From NCBI RefSeq assembly GCF_014205845.1, contig NZ_JACHCR010000001.1:682001-746000 (forward strand): a stretch of 64,000 bases of DNA, written 5' to 3'. The notes below the pieces were generated by a model. The model did not search any database. It was not told the DNA's origin and saw nothing but the letters and a program-made list of their open reading frames with translations. The position numbers and the translations under genes were made by a program. Positions 1 through 9,000 of this stretch are shown here, piece by piece. Position 1 is the stretch's first letter. Each line of letters starts with the position of its first letter. This DNA is from Mucilaginibacter cryoferens (lineage in GTDB: Bacteria; Bacteroidota; Bacteroidia; Sphingobacteriales; Sphingobacteriaceae).

Positions 1-1098
1 GGGCTTCTCCCATATATTGATCTTATCGGCATACATGATATAGTTATTACAGCCATCAATCCGCGAGATCATTACAAACTTGCCGTTTACCTTGCGTGGA
101 AACAGCGCCAGGTTTTTATTTTGGGCACCGGCACCATATAAAGGCATTATTTTAAAGTTATAAAAGTCGGTAGTTTGCAGTAGCTTAGGCATAATAAGCG
201 AGCCATCATAAGCCGTATAAGTTGCGTAATAAACCGATGTATTATCATCATTTCTGAAATGTACAAAGCGGGCGTCCTCAATACCCTTACGCTCGTATTC
301 TGAGATAGGGAAAATTACCCTGTCGGAAATATCGGTATCCAGCGAAAAAACTATTTCGTAATAAGAGTCGGCCAGCCAAAGCACTTTATCGTACTCCAGT
401 TTTTTCATGTCGCTTTCCTGCAATTTTTGCGAATCGATAATAATGCGACGCAGGTTTGCATATTCAAAATGATGATCTAACTTAGATTCCAGCTCATGTA
501 AAACATCAATGTTTATTTGGGTGATGGCTGCTTTATCAAAAAAAAGCTTTTTATTATATACCGCATTACGTACAATTTCGGCCTCATCTATATAATTACC
601 GGCTGGTAAAATGGTAATATTATTATCCTTATCAATTAACCCACGGCGAAATGTAATGGACGAAATATGCCCCTCGCCTACCGCTCTAAAACTGATAATT
701 ACCCGCCGCTGCCCATCTTCCAGTTCGGTTTGGTCGGGGTCTTCTACTATAGATGGATTAAAAAACGCAGCCGATTCTATGGAATATTCGTGTGTAAAAT
801 ACGAGCCTATCAACAGTTTACGGGTAACCGAAAGCGTATCATAATCAATATTCAGCTCTAAAAACAATGGCTTTAACTTACTGCAATGGCGGTTTAAAAC
901 CCGGGTTATATTACGATGCCGTTTTGAGTATTCCTGTAACAGCGGCGAAACAATACCAAAGGCAATTTCTTCGCTGATTTTCATAACGCGTTCAATCACC
1001 TCTTTAGCACGATCGTTCCCATTAAAAAAAAACCTGGCAATAACACGTTTCGGATCGGGATTAACTCTTATTGGTTTACGTTCGATGGAAAGTCTCAT
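1..1098 (-). CDS. GH130 family glycoside hydrolase/phosphorylase (3' end cut by window)
   Basis: Translation from the ATG at 1098 stays open to the window edge (366 codons), so the C-terminus is missing. Near the N-terminus is RVNPDPKRVIARFF (residues 11-24), typical of the Bacteroidota GH130 proteins of roughly 480-490 aa. FFNPSIVEDPD (112-122) and RAVGEGHISSI (138-148) look like strands of the five-bladed propeller. Family members are inverting phosphorylases or hydrolases acting on beta-mannosides. The phosphate-binding residues that separate the two activities were not assigned, so the reaction is open. No signal peptide is visible, so a cytoplasmic enzyme is likely. It is divergent from a two-component system. 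The family call is by recalled motif resemblance. Confidence 0.8.
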   Translation of the reverse strand, partial: MRLSIERKPIRVNPDPKRVIARFFFNGNDRAKEVIERVMKISEEIAFGIVSPLLQEYSKRHRNITRVLNRHCSKLKPLFLELNIDYDTLSVTRKLLIGSYFTHEYSIESAAFFNPSIVEDPDQTELEDGQRRVIISFRAVGEGHISSITFRRGLIDKDNNITILPAGNYIDEAEIVRNAVYNKKLFFDKAAITQINIDVLHELESKLDHHFEYANLRRIIIDSQKLQESDMKKLEYDKVLWLADSYYEIVFSLDTDISDRVIFPISEYERKGIEDARFVHFRNDDNTSVYYATYTAYDGSLIMPKLLQTTDFYNFKIMPLYGAGAQNKNLALFPRKVNGKFVMISRIDGCNNYIMYADKINIWEKP

Positions 1099-1365
1099 AT
1101 ACAATAGTAGCGTTTATTTGGTAACAGCGTTTAATAGAAATTGATTTAGCTATTTTGAGAAAAGAAGCAAGGATTTGGGAGTAAGGACAAATGGAGCAAG
1201 GAGCATAGATTTTTGGAACAAAGACAAAGGATTAATTTATTAGCCAGGTAAAACGTTTACTTAACAATCGCCTTATAGTTGCTATGCATTCAAAATCCCT
1301 TGTCCAAAAATCCTTGCTCCAAAAATCTTTTATCTTGATGCTTAAATCTCGTAAATTGCAGCCTT
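1099..1365. other. Divergent intergenic region with mirrored repeat words
   Basis: This spacer lies between the GH130 gene and the response regulator and must hold both promoters. No clear TAnnTTTG was found. It is dominated by repeated words resembling AGCAAGGATTTTTGG: 1166-1232 in one orientation and about 1290-1335 in the other, forming imperfect inverted repeats. Confidence 0.5.
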
Positions 1366-2043
1366 ATGAATGTATTGATTGTTGAAGACGAAAGAGGCTT
1401 GGCCCTGGAGGTTGACGAATTTTTAAGTCACGAAGGGTTTACGGTTGAGCATGCACGCACAAAAAAATCGGCAGAAGAGAAAATCTTTGTAAACAACTAC
1501 GATTTTATTCTGCTTGATCTTGGTTTACCCGATGGTGATGGCTTCGACCTCTTAAAAATGTTAAAGGGGCTTGATAAGCGCGATGATGCTGTTATCATTC
1601 TCACTGCCCGTGGCGCTGTTGACGATCGGGTTTCTGGCCTGGAACAAGGTGCCGACGATTACCTGGCCAAACCATTCTCGTTAAGCGAGCTACTTGCCCG
1701 TATGCACGCAATTACCCGCCGCAAACACCGGCTGGAGAGTAACGACATCAACATTAAAGGCCTTAAGGTAAACATCCAAAACCGCACGGTAATGTTTAAT
1801 GACGAGCGCATTAACCTTACCAAAAAAGAATTTGAGATTTTTAACTACCTGGTACTTAATAAAAACAGGGTAATATCGCGCACCAACCTAACCGAACACG
1901 TTTGGGGCGATGTACTGGAAATCAACAGCGACTCCAACTTTGTAGATGTGCACGTAAAAAACCTACGTAAAAAACTATCCCAATTTATCCCTATTGATTG
2001 GTTTGAAACCGTAAGGAGTATTGGTTACCGCATTAATATTTAA
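1366..2043 (+). CDS. OmpR/PhoB-family response regulator
   Basis: Two-domain DNA-binding response regulator of 225 aa, the usual size. The receiver domain (about 1-115) has the acidic pocket E7/D8, phospho-acceptor D51 in LLDLGLPDGDG, a switch Thr in ILTARG (T80) and K102 in YLAKPF. The C-terminal winged helix (about 128-225) ends in the OmpR-type ETVRSIGYRI. It lies 12 nt upstream of a histidine kinase, so the two probably form an operon and a cognate pair. The inducing signal is not evident from the sequence. Neighbouring divergent GH130 might be a target, but nothing proves this. Confidence 0.93.
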   Translation: MNVLIVEDERGLALEVDEFLSHEGFTVEHARTKKSAEEKIFVNNYDFILLDLGLPDGDGFDLLKMLKGLDKRDDAVIILTARGAVDDRVSGLEQGADDYLAKPFSLSELLARMHAITRRKHRLESNDINIKGLKVNIQNRTVMFNDERINLTKKEFEIFNYLVLNKNRVISRTNLTEHVWGDVLEINSDSNFVDVHVKNLRKKLSQFIPIDWFETVRSIGYRINI

Positions 2044-2055
2044 GCAAACAAATAA

Positions 2056-3384
2056 ATGAAATTACAGGTAAAGCTGGCCCTTTATAACACGTTAACTAAA
2101 GTGGCTATTATCCTTTTTACGGGCCTGCTTATCCTGTTATCCATCGAAAAAATTTCCTACAACCATATTGAGCTCCGGCTGGAAAACGACAAGGAGCAAA
2201 CGTTAAAAAACATTTCTTCAGACGAGATAAGTAGTATTTTAGGCGATCAGAAAGCTTACACAGACTATAATATTTTAAAGGAAGAGTTTATAACTATTAC
2301 CCGCACAAAATATGATCCCCAAATTACTAAGGAAGTAAAGTTTACAACCGAAACCCGTTCTTTTGATAAGTACACGCAAACTTACCGCATATTAACACAC
2401 CGTTTAAACTATAACGGGCATACCTATTTGTTGCGCATCGGTGTAACGCTTGAATCTGTTGAAGAGCTAAAATCCATCATCAAAAAATTTACCATTGTGG
2501 TTTTAGTGATCGCGCTGTCGCTTACCCTCATCAGCGACCTTGTATTTACCAAGTTTTTGTTGGCTCCCTTTTATCAGATCATCGACCGTAAACTCATTAA
2601 AGTGAACGACCCGATGAACTTTGACTACGAAAAGATAAAAACCACCACCCAGGATTTTGAACTTCTGGATGATAGTATCAGTTCTCTGATGAAAAAAATA
2701 TCGGACCTGTTTATACTCGAAAAGCAATTTATAGCCAATGTATCGCATGAGTTGCTTACGCCTATATCCATCATTAGTTCGCGGTTGGAAAATATTTTAT
2801 TACATGAGGAGTTAAGCGAAGGCAGCGAAAATAAAATGCATGCCTCGCTAAAAACACTGAACAGGCTCAAATCTATTATTAACAGTTTATTGCTGATATC
2901 GAAGGTTGAAAACAACCAGTACGATAAAACAGACATGGTAATGATTGCCGCCGTGGTTATGGAAATACAGGAAGAACTGGAAGACCGTATTGAAGAAAAG
3001 CGATTGCTGTTTACTAATAACCTTAAATATATTTATACCATACGTGGCAACAGGCCCCTGATGCATACACTGCTCTTTAATGTTATTAACAATGCCATCA
3101 AATACAATAACCAGGGCGGCAGCATTACCATTGCCGACGAGCAAAAAGAAGGTAACTATATTATTACTATTGCCGATACCGGCGCGGGTATGGATAAAAA
3201 GCAAATTGAAAGCGCATTTAACCGCTTCGAGAAATTTGACACCGATGAAAAAGAAAGTTATGGCCTGGGCTTAGCCATTGTTAAAAGTATAACGTCGTTT
3301 CATAATATAAAAGTTGAAATAAAATCGGTAAAGGGTAACGGCACTTCGGTAATTTTAATTTTCAATACCGCGCTTCAGCCTTAG
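2056..3384 (+). CDS. Sensor histidine kinase (HAMP-less, two-TM)
   Basis: A 442-aa inner-membrane kinase. TM1 is at about 15-30, a periplasmic sensor segment of about 115 residues follows, and TM2 is at about 145-167. The dimerisation domain holds the phospho-accepting His in FIANVSHELLTPI (H231). The ATPase domain shows the N box NVINNAIKYN, the G1 box IADTGAGMD and the G2 box SYGLGLAIVKSI. It follows its response regulator by 12 nt and ends 12 nt from a convergent gene with no obvious terminator between. The periplasmic domain has no sensor fold I recognise, so the ligand is unknown. Confidence 0.93.
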   Translation: MKLQVKLALYNTLTKVAIILFTGLLILLSIEKISYNHIELRLENDKEQTLKNISSDEISSILGDQKAYTDYNILKEEFITITRTKYDPQITKEVKFTTETRSFDKYTQTYRILTHRLNYNGHTYLLRIGVTLESVEELKSIIKKFTIVVLVIALSLTLISDLVFTKFLLAPFYQIIDRKLIKVNDPMNFDYEKIKTTTQDFELLDDSISSLMKKISDLFILEKQFIANVSHELLTPISIISSRLENILLHEELSEGSENKMHASLKTLNRLKSIINSLLLISKVENNQYDKTDMVMIAAVVMEIQEELEDRIEEKRLLFTNNLKYIYTIRGNRPLMHTLLFNVINNAIKYNNQGGSITIADEQKEGNYIITIADTGAGMDKKQIESAFNRFEKFDTDEKESYGLGLAIVKSITSFHNIKVEIKSVKGNGTSVILIFNTALQP

Positions 3385-3396
3385 CCTGCCATGCTT

Positions 3397-4317
3397 TTAC
3401 ACCATTTTATTGCGCTTGGCCAGGTAGGTTTTTAACATGGTATGATATCCTTCGTTAATATCAACATCCACCAGATCTATGTGGTACTGGGCACATTTAA
3501 GTTGCAGTTGATGACGATACTCTGCTAACGATGCTTTATAGGCATCCCTTACTTTACCGGGGTGTACTTTTATTTCGGCACCACTTTCCATATCAACAAA
3601 ATGATGTGGGCGATTATCAAAATCAAATTCGAGTTCTCTTTTCTTATCGCTCACATTAAAAACGATCACTTCGTGCTTGCTGAACTTTAAATGCTGAACT
3701 GCTGCAAACAGGGCCTGTAACTTGTTCGGATTAACGCTATTTTCCAGCATATCACTAAAGATGATCACCATAGATCGCTGGTGAATCTCGTTAGCTACAT
3801 GGTGCAGTACTTGTGTAATATTGGTAACCGTGTTAGTTTTGGGGTTATTATAAGCCTTTTCCAGTTCGGCATACAAATGGAATAAATGTGTTGAGGTAGA
3901 TTTTGCAGAACTGAGCCAATCAACCTTATCCGAGAACAGGCACAACCCAAATGCATCCCGCTGCTTTTTAAACAGGTGCATTAATGCCGCAATGGCATAA
4001 ATTGAAAACTGCAGTTTGTTCACCCCCTTTTCTGGAAAATTCATGGATGAGGAGGTATCCAATAACAGGTAACAGCGCAGATTGGTTTCTTCCTCAAATT
4101 GCTTTACAAACAATTTATCGGTGCGAGCCAGTAACTTCCAGTCGATATTTTTTACCGATTCGCCATTGTTATATAAACGATGCTCGGCAAACTCCACAGA
4201 AAAGCCATGGAAGGGGCTTTGGTGCAGGCCGGTTATAAAACCTTCAACCACCTGCCGGGCAAGCAGCTCCAGGTTGGCCAGTTGCCGTATTTGCTGATCG
4301 TTGTTTAATTGAGGCAT
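3397..4317 (-). CDS. DUF58 domain protein with vWA-like fold
   Basis: The reading frame could begin at 4359 or 4335, but 4359 lies inside the trxA terminator hairpin. The Met at 4317 (protein starting MPQLNND, 306 aa) is the best start. NIDWKLLARTDKLFVKQFEEE-type sequence at about residues 57-77 is the DUF58 signature. A vWA-like MIDAS motif DxSxS sits at D87-S91. DUF58 proteins usually sit with a MoxR ATPase and BatA-like proteins, but here no MoxR gene is adjacent. No transmembrane segment is seen, so it is probably cytoplasmic. Its biochemical function is unknown. Confidence 0.85.
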   Translation of the reverse strand: MPQLNNDQQIRQLANLELLARQVVEGFITGLHQSPFHGFSVEFAEHRLYNNGESVKNIDWKLLARTDKLFVKQFEEETNLRCYLLLDTSSSMNFPEKGVNKLQFSIYAIAALMHLFKKQRDAFGLCLFSDKVDWLSSAKSTSTHLFHLYAELEKAYNNPKTNTVTNITQVLHHVANEIHQRSMVIIFSDMLENSVNPNKLQALFAAVQHLKFSKHEVIVFNVSDKKRELEFDFDNRPHHFVDMESGAEIKVHPGKVRDAYKASLAEYRHQLQLKCAQYHIDLVDVDINEGYHTMLKTYLAKRNKMV

Positions 4318-4340
4318 AAGGCTAATATAGGGCATAAAAA

Positions 4341-4368
4341 AAGCGTTGCAAAATTGCAACGCTTTTTA
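4341..4368 (-). terminator. Rho-independent terminator of trxA
   Basis: Ten-bp perfect inverted repeat AAGCGTTGCA (4341-4350) and TGCAACGCTT (4355-4364) with a 4-nt loop, followed on the minus strand by a run of T. It ends the trxA transcript and separates it from the DUF58 gene. Confidence 0.9.
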
Positions 4369-4422
4369 AAGTAAAATATGGTGGATTAAGTTATTGATAA
4401 ACCTAATTTATGCCTTTGCTAA

Positions 4423-4743
4423 TTAAGCTAATTGTTTAGCCAATTTATCAGTTAATACCGATTTTGGAACTGCACCAATTTGTTTATCCACAATTTCGCC
4501 ATTTTTAAAGAATAATAAAGCGGGGATATTACGGATACCGAATTTCATTGATATACCTGGGTTGTTGTCGACGTTAACTTTGCCTACAACAGCTTTGCCT
4601 TCGTATTCTTTTGCAATATCTTCAACTACCGGACCAACCATTCTACATGGACCACACCATTCTGCCCAAAAGTCAAGAAGTACGGGTTTGTCTGATTTTA
4701 AGACAAGTTCATCAAAGTTTGCATCAGTTATTTCTAAAGCCAT
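4423..4743 (-). CDS. trxA: Thioredoxin
   Basis: Classical cytosolic thioredoxin of 106 aa. The active site WAEWCGPCRMVGP carries redox cysteines C30 and C33. The cis-Pro loop is RNIPALLFF and the C-terminal helix is complete. It has its own promoter and a strong terminator, so it is monocistronic. It reduces disulfides in cytosolic client proteins using thioredoxin reductase, which is not in this window. Start chosen because the fold begins within a few residues of MALEITDANF. Confidence 0.97.
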   Translation of the reverse strand: MALEITDANFDELVLKSDKPVLLDFWAEWCGPCRMVGPVVEDIAKEYEGKAVVGKVNVDNNPGISMKFGIRNIPALLFFKNGEIVDKQIGAVPKSVLTDKLAKQLA

Positions 4744-4769
4744 GATTTCTATTTTTAAATTTTGTATTA

Positions 4770-4802
4770 CAAATATATACTATTCAAATAGCTTGCCACA
4801 AA
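4770..4802 (-). promoter_or_regulatory. Bacteroidota-type promoter of trxA
   Basis: Read on the minus strand there is TTTG (4802-4799), 21 bp, then TATATTTG (4777-4770), matching the TTTG/TAnnTTTG consensus of the Bacteroidota primary sigma factor. It lies 27 nt before the trxA ATG. Confidence 0.75.
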
Positions 4803-4940
4803 CCACACCTGACAATGTGACAATTATATTAATATAAGTTATCCACTTAACGTTGGGGTGACTATGAGTTTTTAACAGCAAATAATAAAAGAACCTATTC
4901 TACCGTCATTGAGTGAACACCCGCTCGGCTGGAAAAAAAT

Positions 4941-5024
4941 AGTAATGACATCTTAAAAAAAGATCATCATTGCGAGTGACAACCGGGGGTAACCCAGAAG
5001 AAACAGTAATGACATCTTAAAAAA
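4941..5024 (+). repeat. 20-bp direct repeat
   Basis: AGTAATGACATCTTAAAAAA occurs identically at 4941-4960 and 5005-5024, 64 bp apart, each followed within about 8 nt by an arm resembling TCATTGCGAG or CCTTGCGAG. It looks like tandem duplication of part of the neighbouring palindromic element. Confidence 0.8.
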
Positions 5025-5026
5025 GG

Positions 5027-5128
5027 CCGTCCTTGCGAGGAGGTACGACGAAGCAATCCCCAAAATACAGGGCGGGTTTGCACAACGACTCTGTAGGTCG
5101 GGGATTGCTTCGTTCCTCGCAATGACGG
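5027..5128. repeat. Palindromic dispersed repeat, copy 1
   Basis: The left arm starts CCGTCCTTGCGAGG (5027-5040) and continues through CGAAGCAATCCCC to 5061. The right arm GGGGATTGCTTCGTTCCTC (from 5099) continues to 5128. The arms are complementary except for a short insertion (about 5042-5048) and one mismatch. The same word family occurs at 29516-29597. REP- or MITE-like, with no ORF inside. Confidence 0.8.
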
Positions 5129-5228
5129 TGGAGAGGGTGTTGCGAGATAAAAAACATACTAGTAATCAATAATTTACAACCATATCATTATAAGGCGCAA
5201 AGCAATGACGCGATTACTATTTGTTTCC

Positions 5229-8200
5229 CTACCCCAACACCGGCTGCAAATTTGTAATATTAAAAATGCTCTCTATTAAATCGTCGCTCGGGTTCACTTT
5301 AAAGTTTTTGGAGGATAGCTCTACCTGCATGGCTTCTTCGCGGTTATTGATCTTGAAACGAAGCTTACAGTTTTTTACCGGGTATTTCTGGTTATTTTCG
5401 TCGATGATGTGTTGTATATCATCCAGCAGCTTGCTGTTGAGCATACTGATATCAACACAAACGGTTAATGATTTGGTAAGCTTGTCGCGCATTTCTGATA
5501 ACAAGTCCATCACCTGAATACGCAGATCCCAGTTGTCCTTCTGCCGAAATTTTTCTTCGATGTTACCTTTAATGTGCAAAAAGTAGCCATCCATCATCAG
5601 GTTACGAAATTTTACATAGTCGTCGCCAAACAGTGCAAACTCGTACGATTCGTTGTAATCTTCTAACACAAAAGTACCAAATGGCTTACCGGTTTTGGTA
5701 ATTTTATGCTGCACATTACCTACCAGGCCACCTATGCGGATCTCGCCGCGTTTACGCAGATCGTTAAACGCGCCCATGATCTCTTCACCACCCTCGCCAG
5801 AACGGGCTTTTTGCATCAGCTTCAGATCGCTGATAGTGCTATTGCAGAAACGATCCAGCTCTACCTTATAATTATCGAGCGGGTGCCCGGTAAGGTAAAT
5901 ACCGATCACCGTTTTTTCGTATTTCAGTTTTTCTATCAGCGGCCACTCTTCTGCCTCGGGCATAGCGGGTTCTGGAACATACGATGCTACCGAACTACCA
6001 AATAGCGATGATTGTGAACTGCTTTGCACATTCTGATAATCATTGGCATATTTTATGAGGCGCTCTACACCGGTTAATATACCCACATCCGTTTTAGCAA
6101 AAAACCGGGAGCGTTTGTAGCCAAACTCATCAAAAGCACCACCATAAACTAAATTCTCGTACGATTTACGGTTTACACTGCGGGTGTTAGACCGGCGTGC
6201 AAAATCATACAATGATGTGTATGCTCCGGCTGTGCTCCGCTCTTCAATAATACTTTCAACTGCTTTATCACCTACCCCCTTCACACCGGTTAACCCGAAA
6301 CGGACCTGGCCTTTTCTGTTCACCGCAAAAGCCATATCCGATTCGTTAATATCCGGACCTAACACTTCTACGCCCATTCTGCGGCATTCTTCCATAAAAA
6401 AGGTGATCTTTTCCATGTTGTTTTGGTTATTTAAAACCGCCGCCATGTACTCTGATGGGTAATGGGCTTTTAAATAAGCTGTTTGATAAGCCACAAAGGC
6501 ATAACAGGTAGAGTGCGATTTATTGAACGCGTACTGGGCAAATGCTTTCCAGTCGGTCCAAATTTTGGTGAGTTTATCTTTGGGGTGCCCTTTGGCTACT
6601 GCCCCATCCATAAACTGAGACTCCATTTTATTGAGTACCTCTATCTGTTTTTTACCCATCGCCTTACGCAAAACGTCGGCATCGCCTTTACTAAAGCCGG
6701 CCAGTTTTTGCGACAGAAGCATCACCTGCTCCTGGTACACCGTAATACCATAAGTTTCGCCCAGGTACTCTTCCATATCCTCCAGATCGAATACTATAGG
6801 CTCACGACCATGCTTACGGCTAATAAAGTTTGGGATGTACTCTATCGGGCCTGGTCGGTACAGGGCGTTCATGGCAATTAAATCCTCAAACTTATCGGGC
6901 TTAAGCTCGCGCAAGTACATTTGCATACCATCACTTTCAAACTGGAAAGTACCATTGGTATCACCGCGCTGATAAAGTTCGTATGTTTTTAAATCATCAA
7001 GCGGAATGTAATCTATATCGATATGCACACCATGATTTTGCTTAATCATTCGCAGGGCATCCTTAATAATGGTAAGGGTTTTTAAACCCAAAAAGTCCAT
7101 CTTAATTACGCCTGCATCTTCAATTACACGCCCATCATACTGGGTAACCAACAGATCAGAGTCTTTGGCTACGGCAACGGGAACAATATCCGTTAAATCG
7201 TATGGAGCTATAATAAGCCCCGCCGCATGCACACCCGTATTACGTACAGACCCCTCCAGTTTAGAGGCCTCGCGCAATACCTGGCTACGCAGATCGTTAC
7301 CGTTTAATATTTCTTTTAGCTCGGGTACCTGTTCAATGGCCTCTCTTAAGGTAATGCCCAGAGTATCGGGCACCAGCTTTTTAATTAAGTTCATTTCAGA
7401 TAGCGGCATATCCAATACGCGGCCCACATCCTGTATACTGGTACGGGCAGCCATAGAACCATAGGTAATAATTTGGGCTACCTGGTTTTTACCGTACTTA
7501 TCTACCACATAATCAATAACCCTTTGCCTGCCGGCATCATCAAAATCCGTATCAATATCGGGCATCGATTTACGATCGGGGTTAAGAAAACGCTCAAACA
7601 GGAGGTTGTACTTCATCGGATCGATATTGGTGATCCCTGTACAATAGGCCACTACCGATCCGGCAGCCGAACCACGGCCTGGACCAATAAATACTCCCAT
7701 ATCCCGGCCTGCCCTAATAAAGTCGGCCACAATTAAAAAGTATCCTGCAAAACCCATTGTTTTAATGGTGAAAAGCTCAAAGTTGATGCGCTCCTCGGTC
7801 TCGGGCGAAATATCAATATATCTTTCCTTGGCACCCATAAAGGTTAAGTGCTTCAGGTATTCCCACTGGTTTAGCGTGTCGGCATCACCGGTGGTGTGGA
7901 TCTTAAATTCTGGTGGAATAACGTAGTTGGGCAGCAATATATCCCGTTTTAGCTTCAGCACCTCTACCTTATCCACAATCTCGTTGGTGTTATCTAATGA
8001 TTCGGGCAGGTCGCTAAACAGGGTACCCATTTCGGCCTGGGTTTTAAAGTAAAACTGATCGTTAGGAAAACCGAAACGATAGCCACGGCCGCCTTCTTCG
8101 TCGGTTGCTATAGGCGTACTTTGCATATCGCCCGTGTTTACGCAAAGCAAAATATCATGCGCGTTAGAGTCCTGCTGATCTACATAATGCGAATCGTTAG

Positions 8201-8813
8201 AGCAGATAATTTTTACGTTGTACTTTTTTGCGTATTGTAATAATACCTTGTTTACCGTATTCTGGTCGGGTATATCATGGCGTTGCAGTTCGATGTAAAA
8301 ATCCTCACCAAACAAATCCAGCCACCATTTAAATTCGGCTTCGGCCGCCTCCGGGGTATCACGTAATATAGCCTGGGGTACCGATGCACCTATGCAACAG
8401 GTTGTTGCAATAATACCTTTGTGGTGTTTTAATATCAGTTCTTTATCAATACGGGGCCATTTACTGTACAGGCCTTCCATATAGCCGTAAGAGCATAGCT
8501 TAACCAGATTTTTATACCCCTCGGGATTTTTGGCCAGCATTAACTGGTGCCTGCGGATATCTTTTTTCTCTTTAGTAAACTGTTTTTTGTGCCTGTCTTC
8601 AACCACATAAAACTCGCAGCCAACTATGGGTTTTACGTTATGTTTACCTGCCTCGGCCACAAACTTAAACACACCAAACATGTTACCATGATCGGTAATG
8701 GCCAGGGCTTTCATCCCATCAGCTGCAGCCTTTTTGTATAGTTTAGAGATGTCGGCAGCACCATCAAGTAACGAGAACTGGGTATGTACGTGTAAGTGAG
8801 AAAAATCTGGCAT
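5229..8813 (-). CDS. dnaE: DNA polymerase III subunit alpha
   Basis: Replicative polymerase of 1194 aa, a normal DnaE1 length. The PHP domain begins at residue 5 (HLHVHTQFSLLDGA). The C-family palm carries the metal-binding aspartates in PDIDTDFDD (about 418-426). Finger and helix-hairpin-helix segments follow, and an OB-fold near the C-terminus contains GLVGNVQHKITKTGKPFGTF. It extends DNA in the replisome with beta clamp and a separate proofreading subunit not seen here. Divergent from tamB. A possible -7 element TAACTTTG lies at 8854-8847 on the minus strand, 34 nt before the ATG. No split or intein is visible. Confidence 0.97.
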   Translation of the reverse strand: MPDFSHLHVHTQFSLLDGAADISKLYKKAAADGMKALAITDHGNMFGVFKFVAEAGKHNVKPIVGCEFYVVEDRHKKQFTKEKKDIRRHQLMLAKNPEGYKNLVKLCSYGYMEGLYSKWPRIDKELILKHHKGIIATTCCIGASVPQAILRDTPEAAEAEFKWWLDLFGEDFYIELQRHDIPDQNTVNKVLLQYAKKYNVKIICSNDSHYVDQQDSNAHDILLCVNTGDMQSTPIATDEEGGRGYRFGFPNDQFYFKTQAEMGTLFSDLPESLDNTNEIVDKVEVLKLKRDILLPNYVIPPEFKIHTTGDADTLNQWEYLKHLTFMGAKERYIDISPETEERINFELFTIKTMGFAGYFLIVADFIRAGRDMGVFIGPGRGSAAGSVVAYCTGITNIDPMKYNLLFERFLNPDRKSMPDIDTDFDDAGRQRVIDYVVDKYGKNQVAQIITYGSMAARTSIQDVGRVLDMPLSEMNLIKKLVPDTLGITLREAIEQVPELKEILNGNDLRSQVLREASKLEGSVRNTGVHAAGLIIAPYDLTDIVPVAVAKDSDLLVTQYDGRVIEDAGVIKMDFLGLKTLTIIKDALRMIKQNHGVHIDIDYIPLDDLKTYELYQRGDTNGTFQFESDGMQMYLRELKPDKFEDLIAMNALYRPGPIEYIPNFISRKHGREPIVFDLEDMEEYLGETYGITVYQEQVMLLSQKLAGFSKGDADVLRKAMGKKQIEVLNKMESQFMDGAVAKGHPKDKLTKIWTDWKAFAQYAFNKSHSTCYAFVAYQTAYLKAHYPSEYMAAVLNNQNNMEKITFFMEECRRMGVEVLGPDINESDMAFAVNRKGQVRFGLTGVKGVGDKAVESIIEERSTAGAYTSLYDFARRSNTRSVNRKSYENLVYGGAFDEFGYKRSRFFAKTDVGILTGVERLIKYANDYQNVQSSSQSSLFGSSVASYVPEPAMPEAEEWPLIEKLKYEKTVIGIYLTGHPLDNYKVELDRFCNSTISDLKLMQKARSGEGGEEIMGAFNDLRKRGEIRIGGLVGNVQHKITKTGKPFGTFVLEDYNESYEFALFGDDYVKFRNLMMDGYFLHIKGNIEEKFRQKDNWDLRIQVMDLLSEMRDKLTKSLTVCVDISMLNSKLLDDIQHIIDENNQKYPVKNCKLRFKINNREEAMQVELSSKNFKVNPSDDLIESIFNITNLQPVLG

Positions 8814-8846
8814 AGTAAATCCGTTTCAGCAAAATCTTTAGAAATA

Positions 8847-8854
8847 CAAAGTTA
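8847..8854 (-). promoter_or_regulatory. Possible -7 element of dnaE
   Basis: TAACTTTG on the minus strand matches TAnnTTTG at a suitable distance from the dnaE start. No matching -33 TTG was found, so this is a weak call. Confidence 0.4.
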
Positions 8855-9000
8855 TTAAAAAACAAGTTTATGGGGTTGTGTGTTGAAAAGTTAAAAAAGC
8901 CTCGCCCTGCGCGCTCCAAAGGAGAGGGTAAAACAAATTTATTAAAAAACGCTGCCCTACCGGGGAGATTATTAGCATTAATTTTGTTTTAAAGGAGCTA

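Larger units (their letters stand above)
4744..5228. other. Intergenic region between dnaE and trxA, repeat-rich
   Basis: Holds the trxA promoter (4770-4802) and then only repeats: degenerate arms resembling CCGTCATTGCGAG at 4903, 4966 and 5027, a 20-nt direct repeat at 4941-4960 and 5005-5024, and the palindromic element at 5027-5128. No credible coding region. Confidence 0.7.

Noticed and set aside
4318..4359. Longer N-terminus for the DUF58 protein
   Set aside because: It would be encoded inside the trxA terminator hairpin.
4903..5128. CRISPR-like array from repeated arms
   Set aside because: Irregular spacing and degenerate palindromic arms, no constant spacer length and no cas genes.
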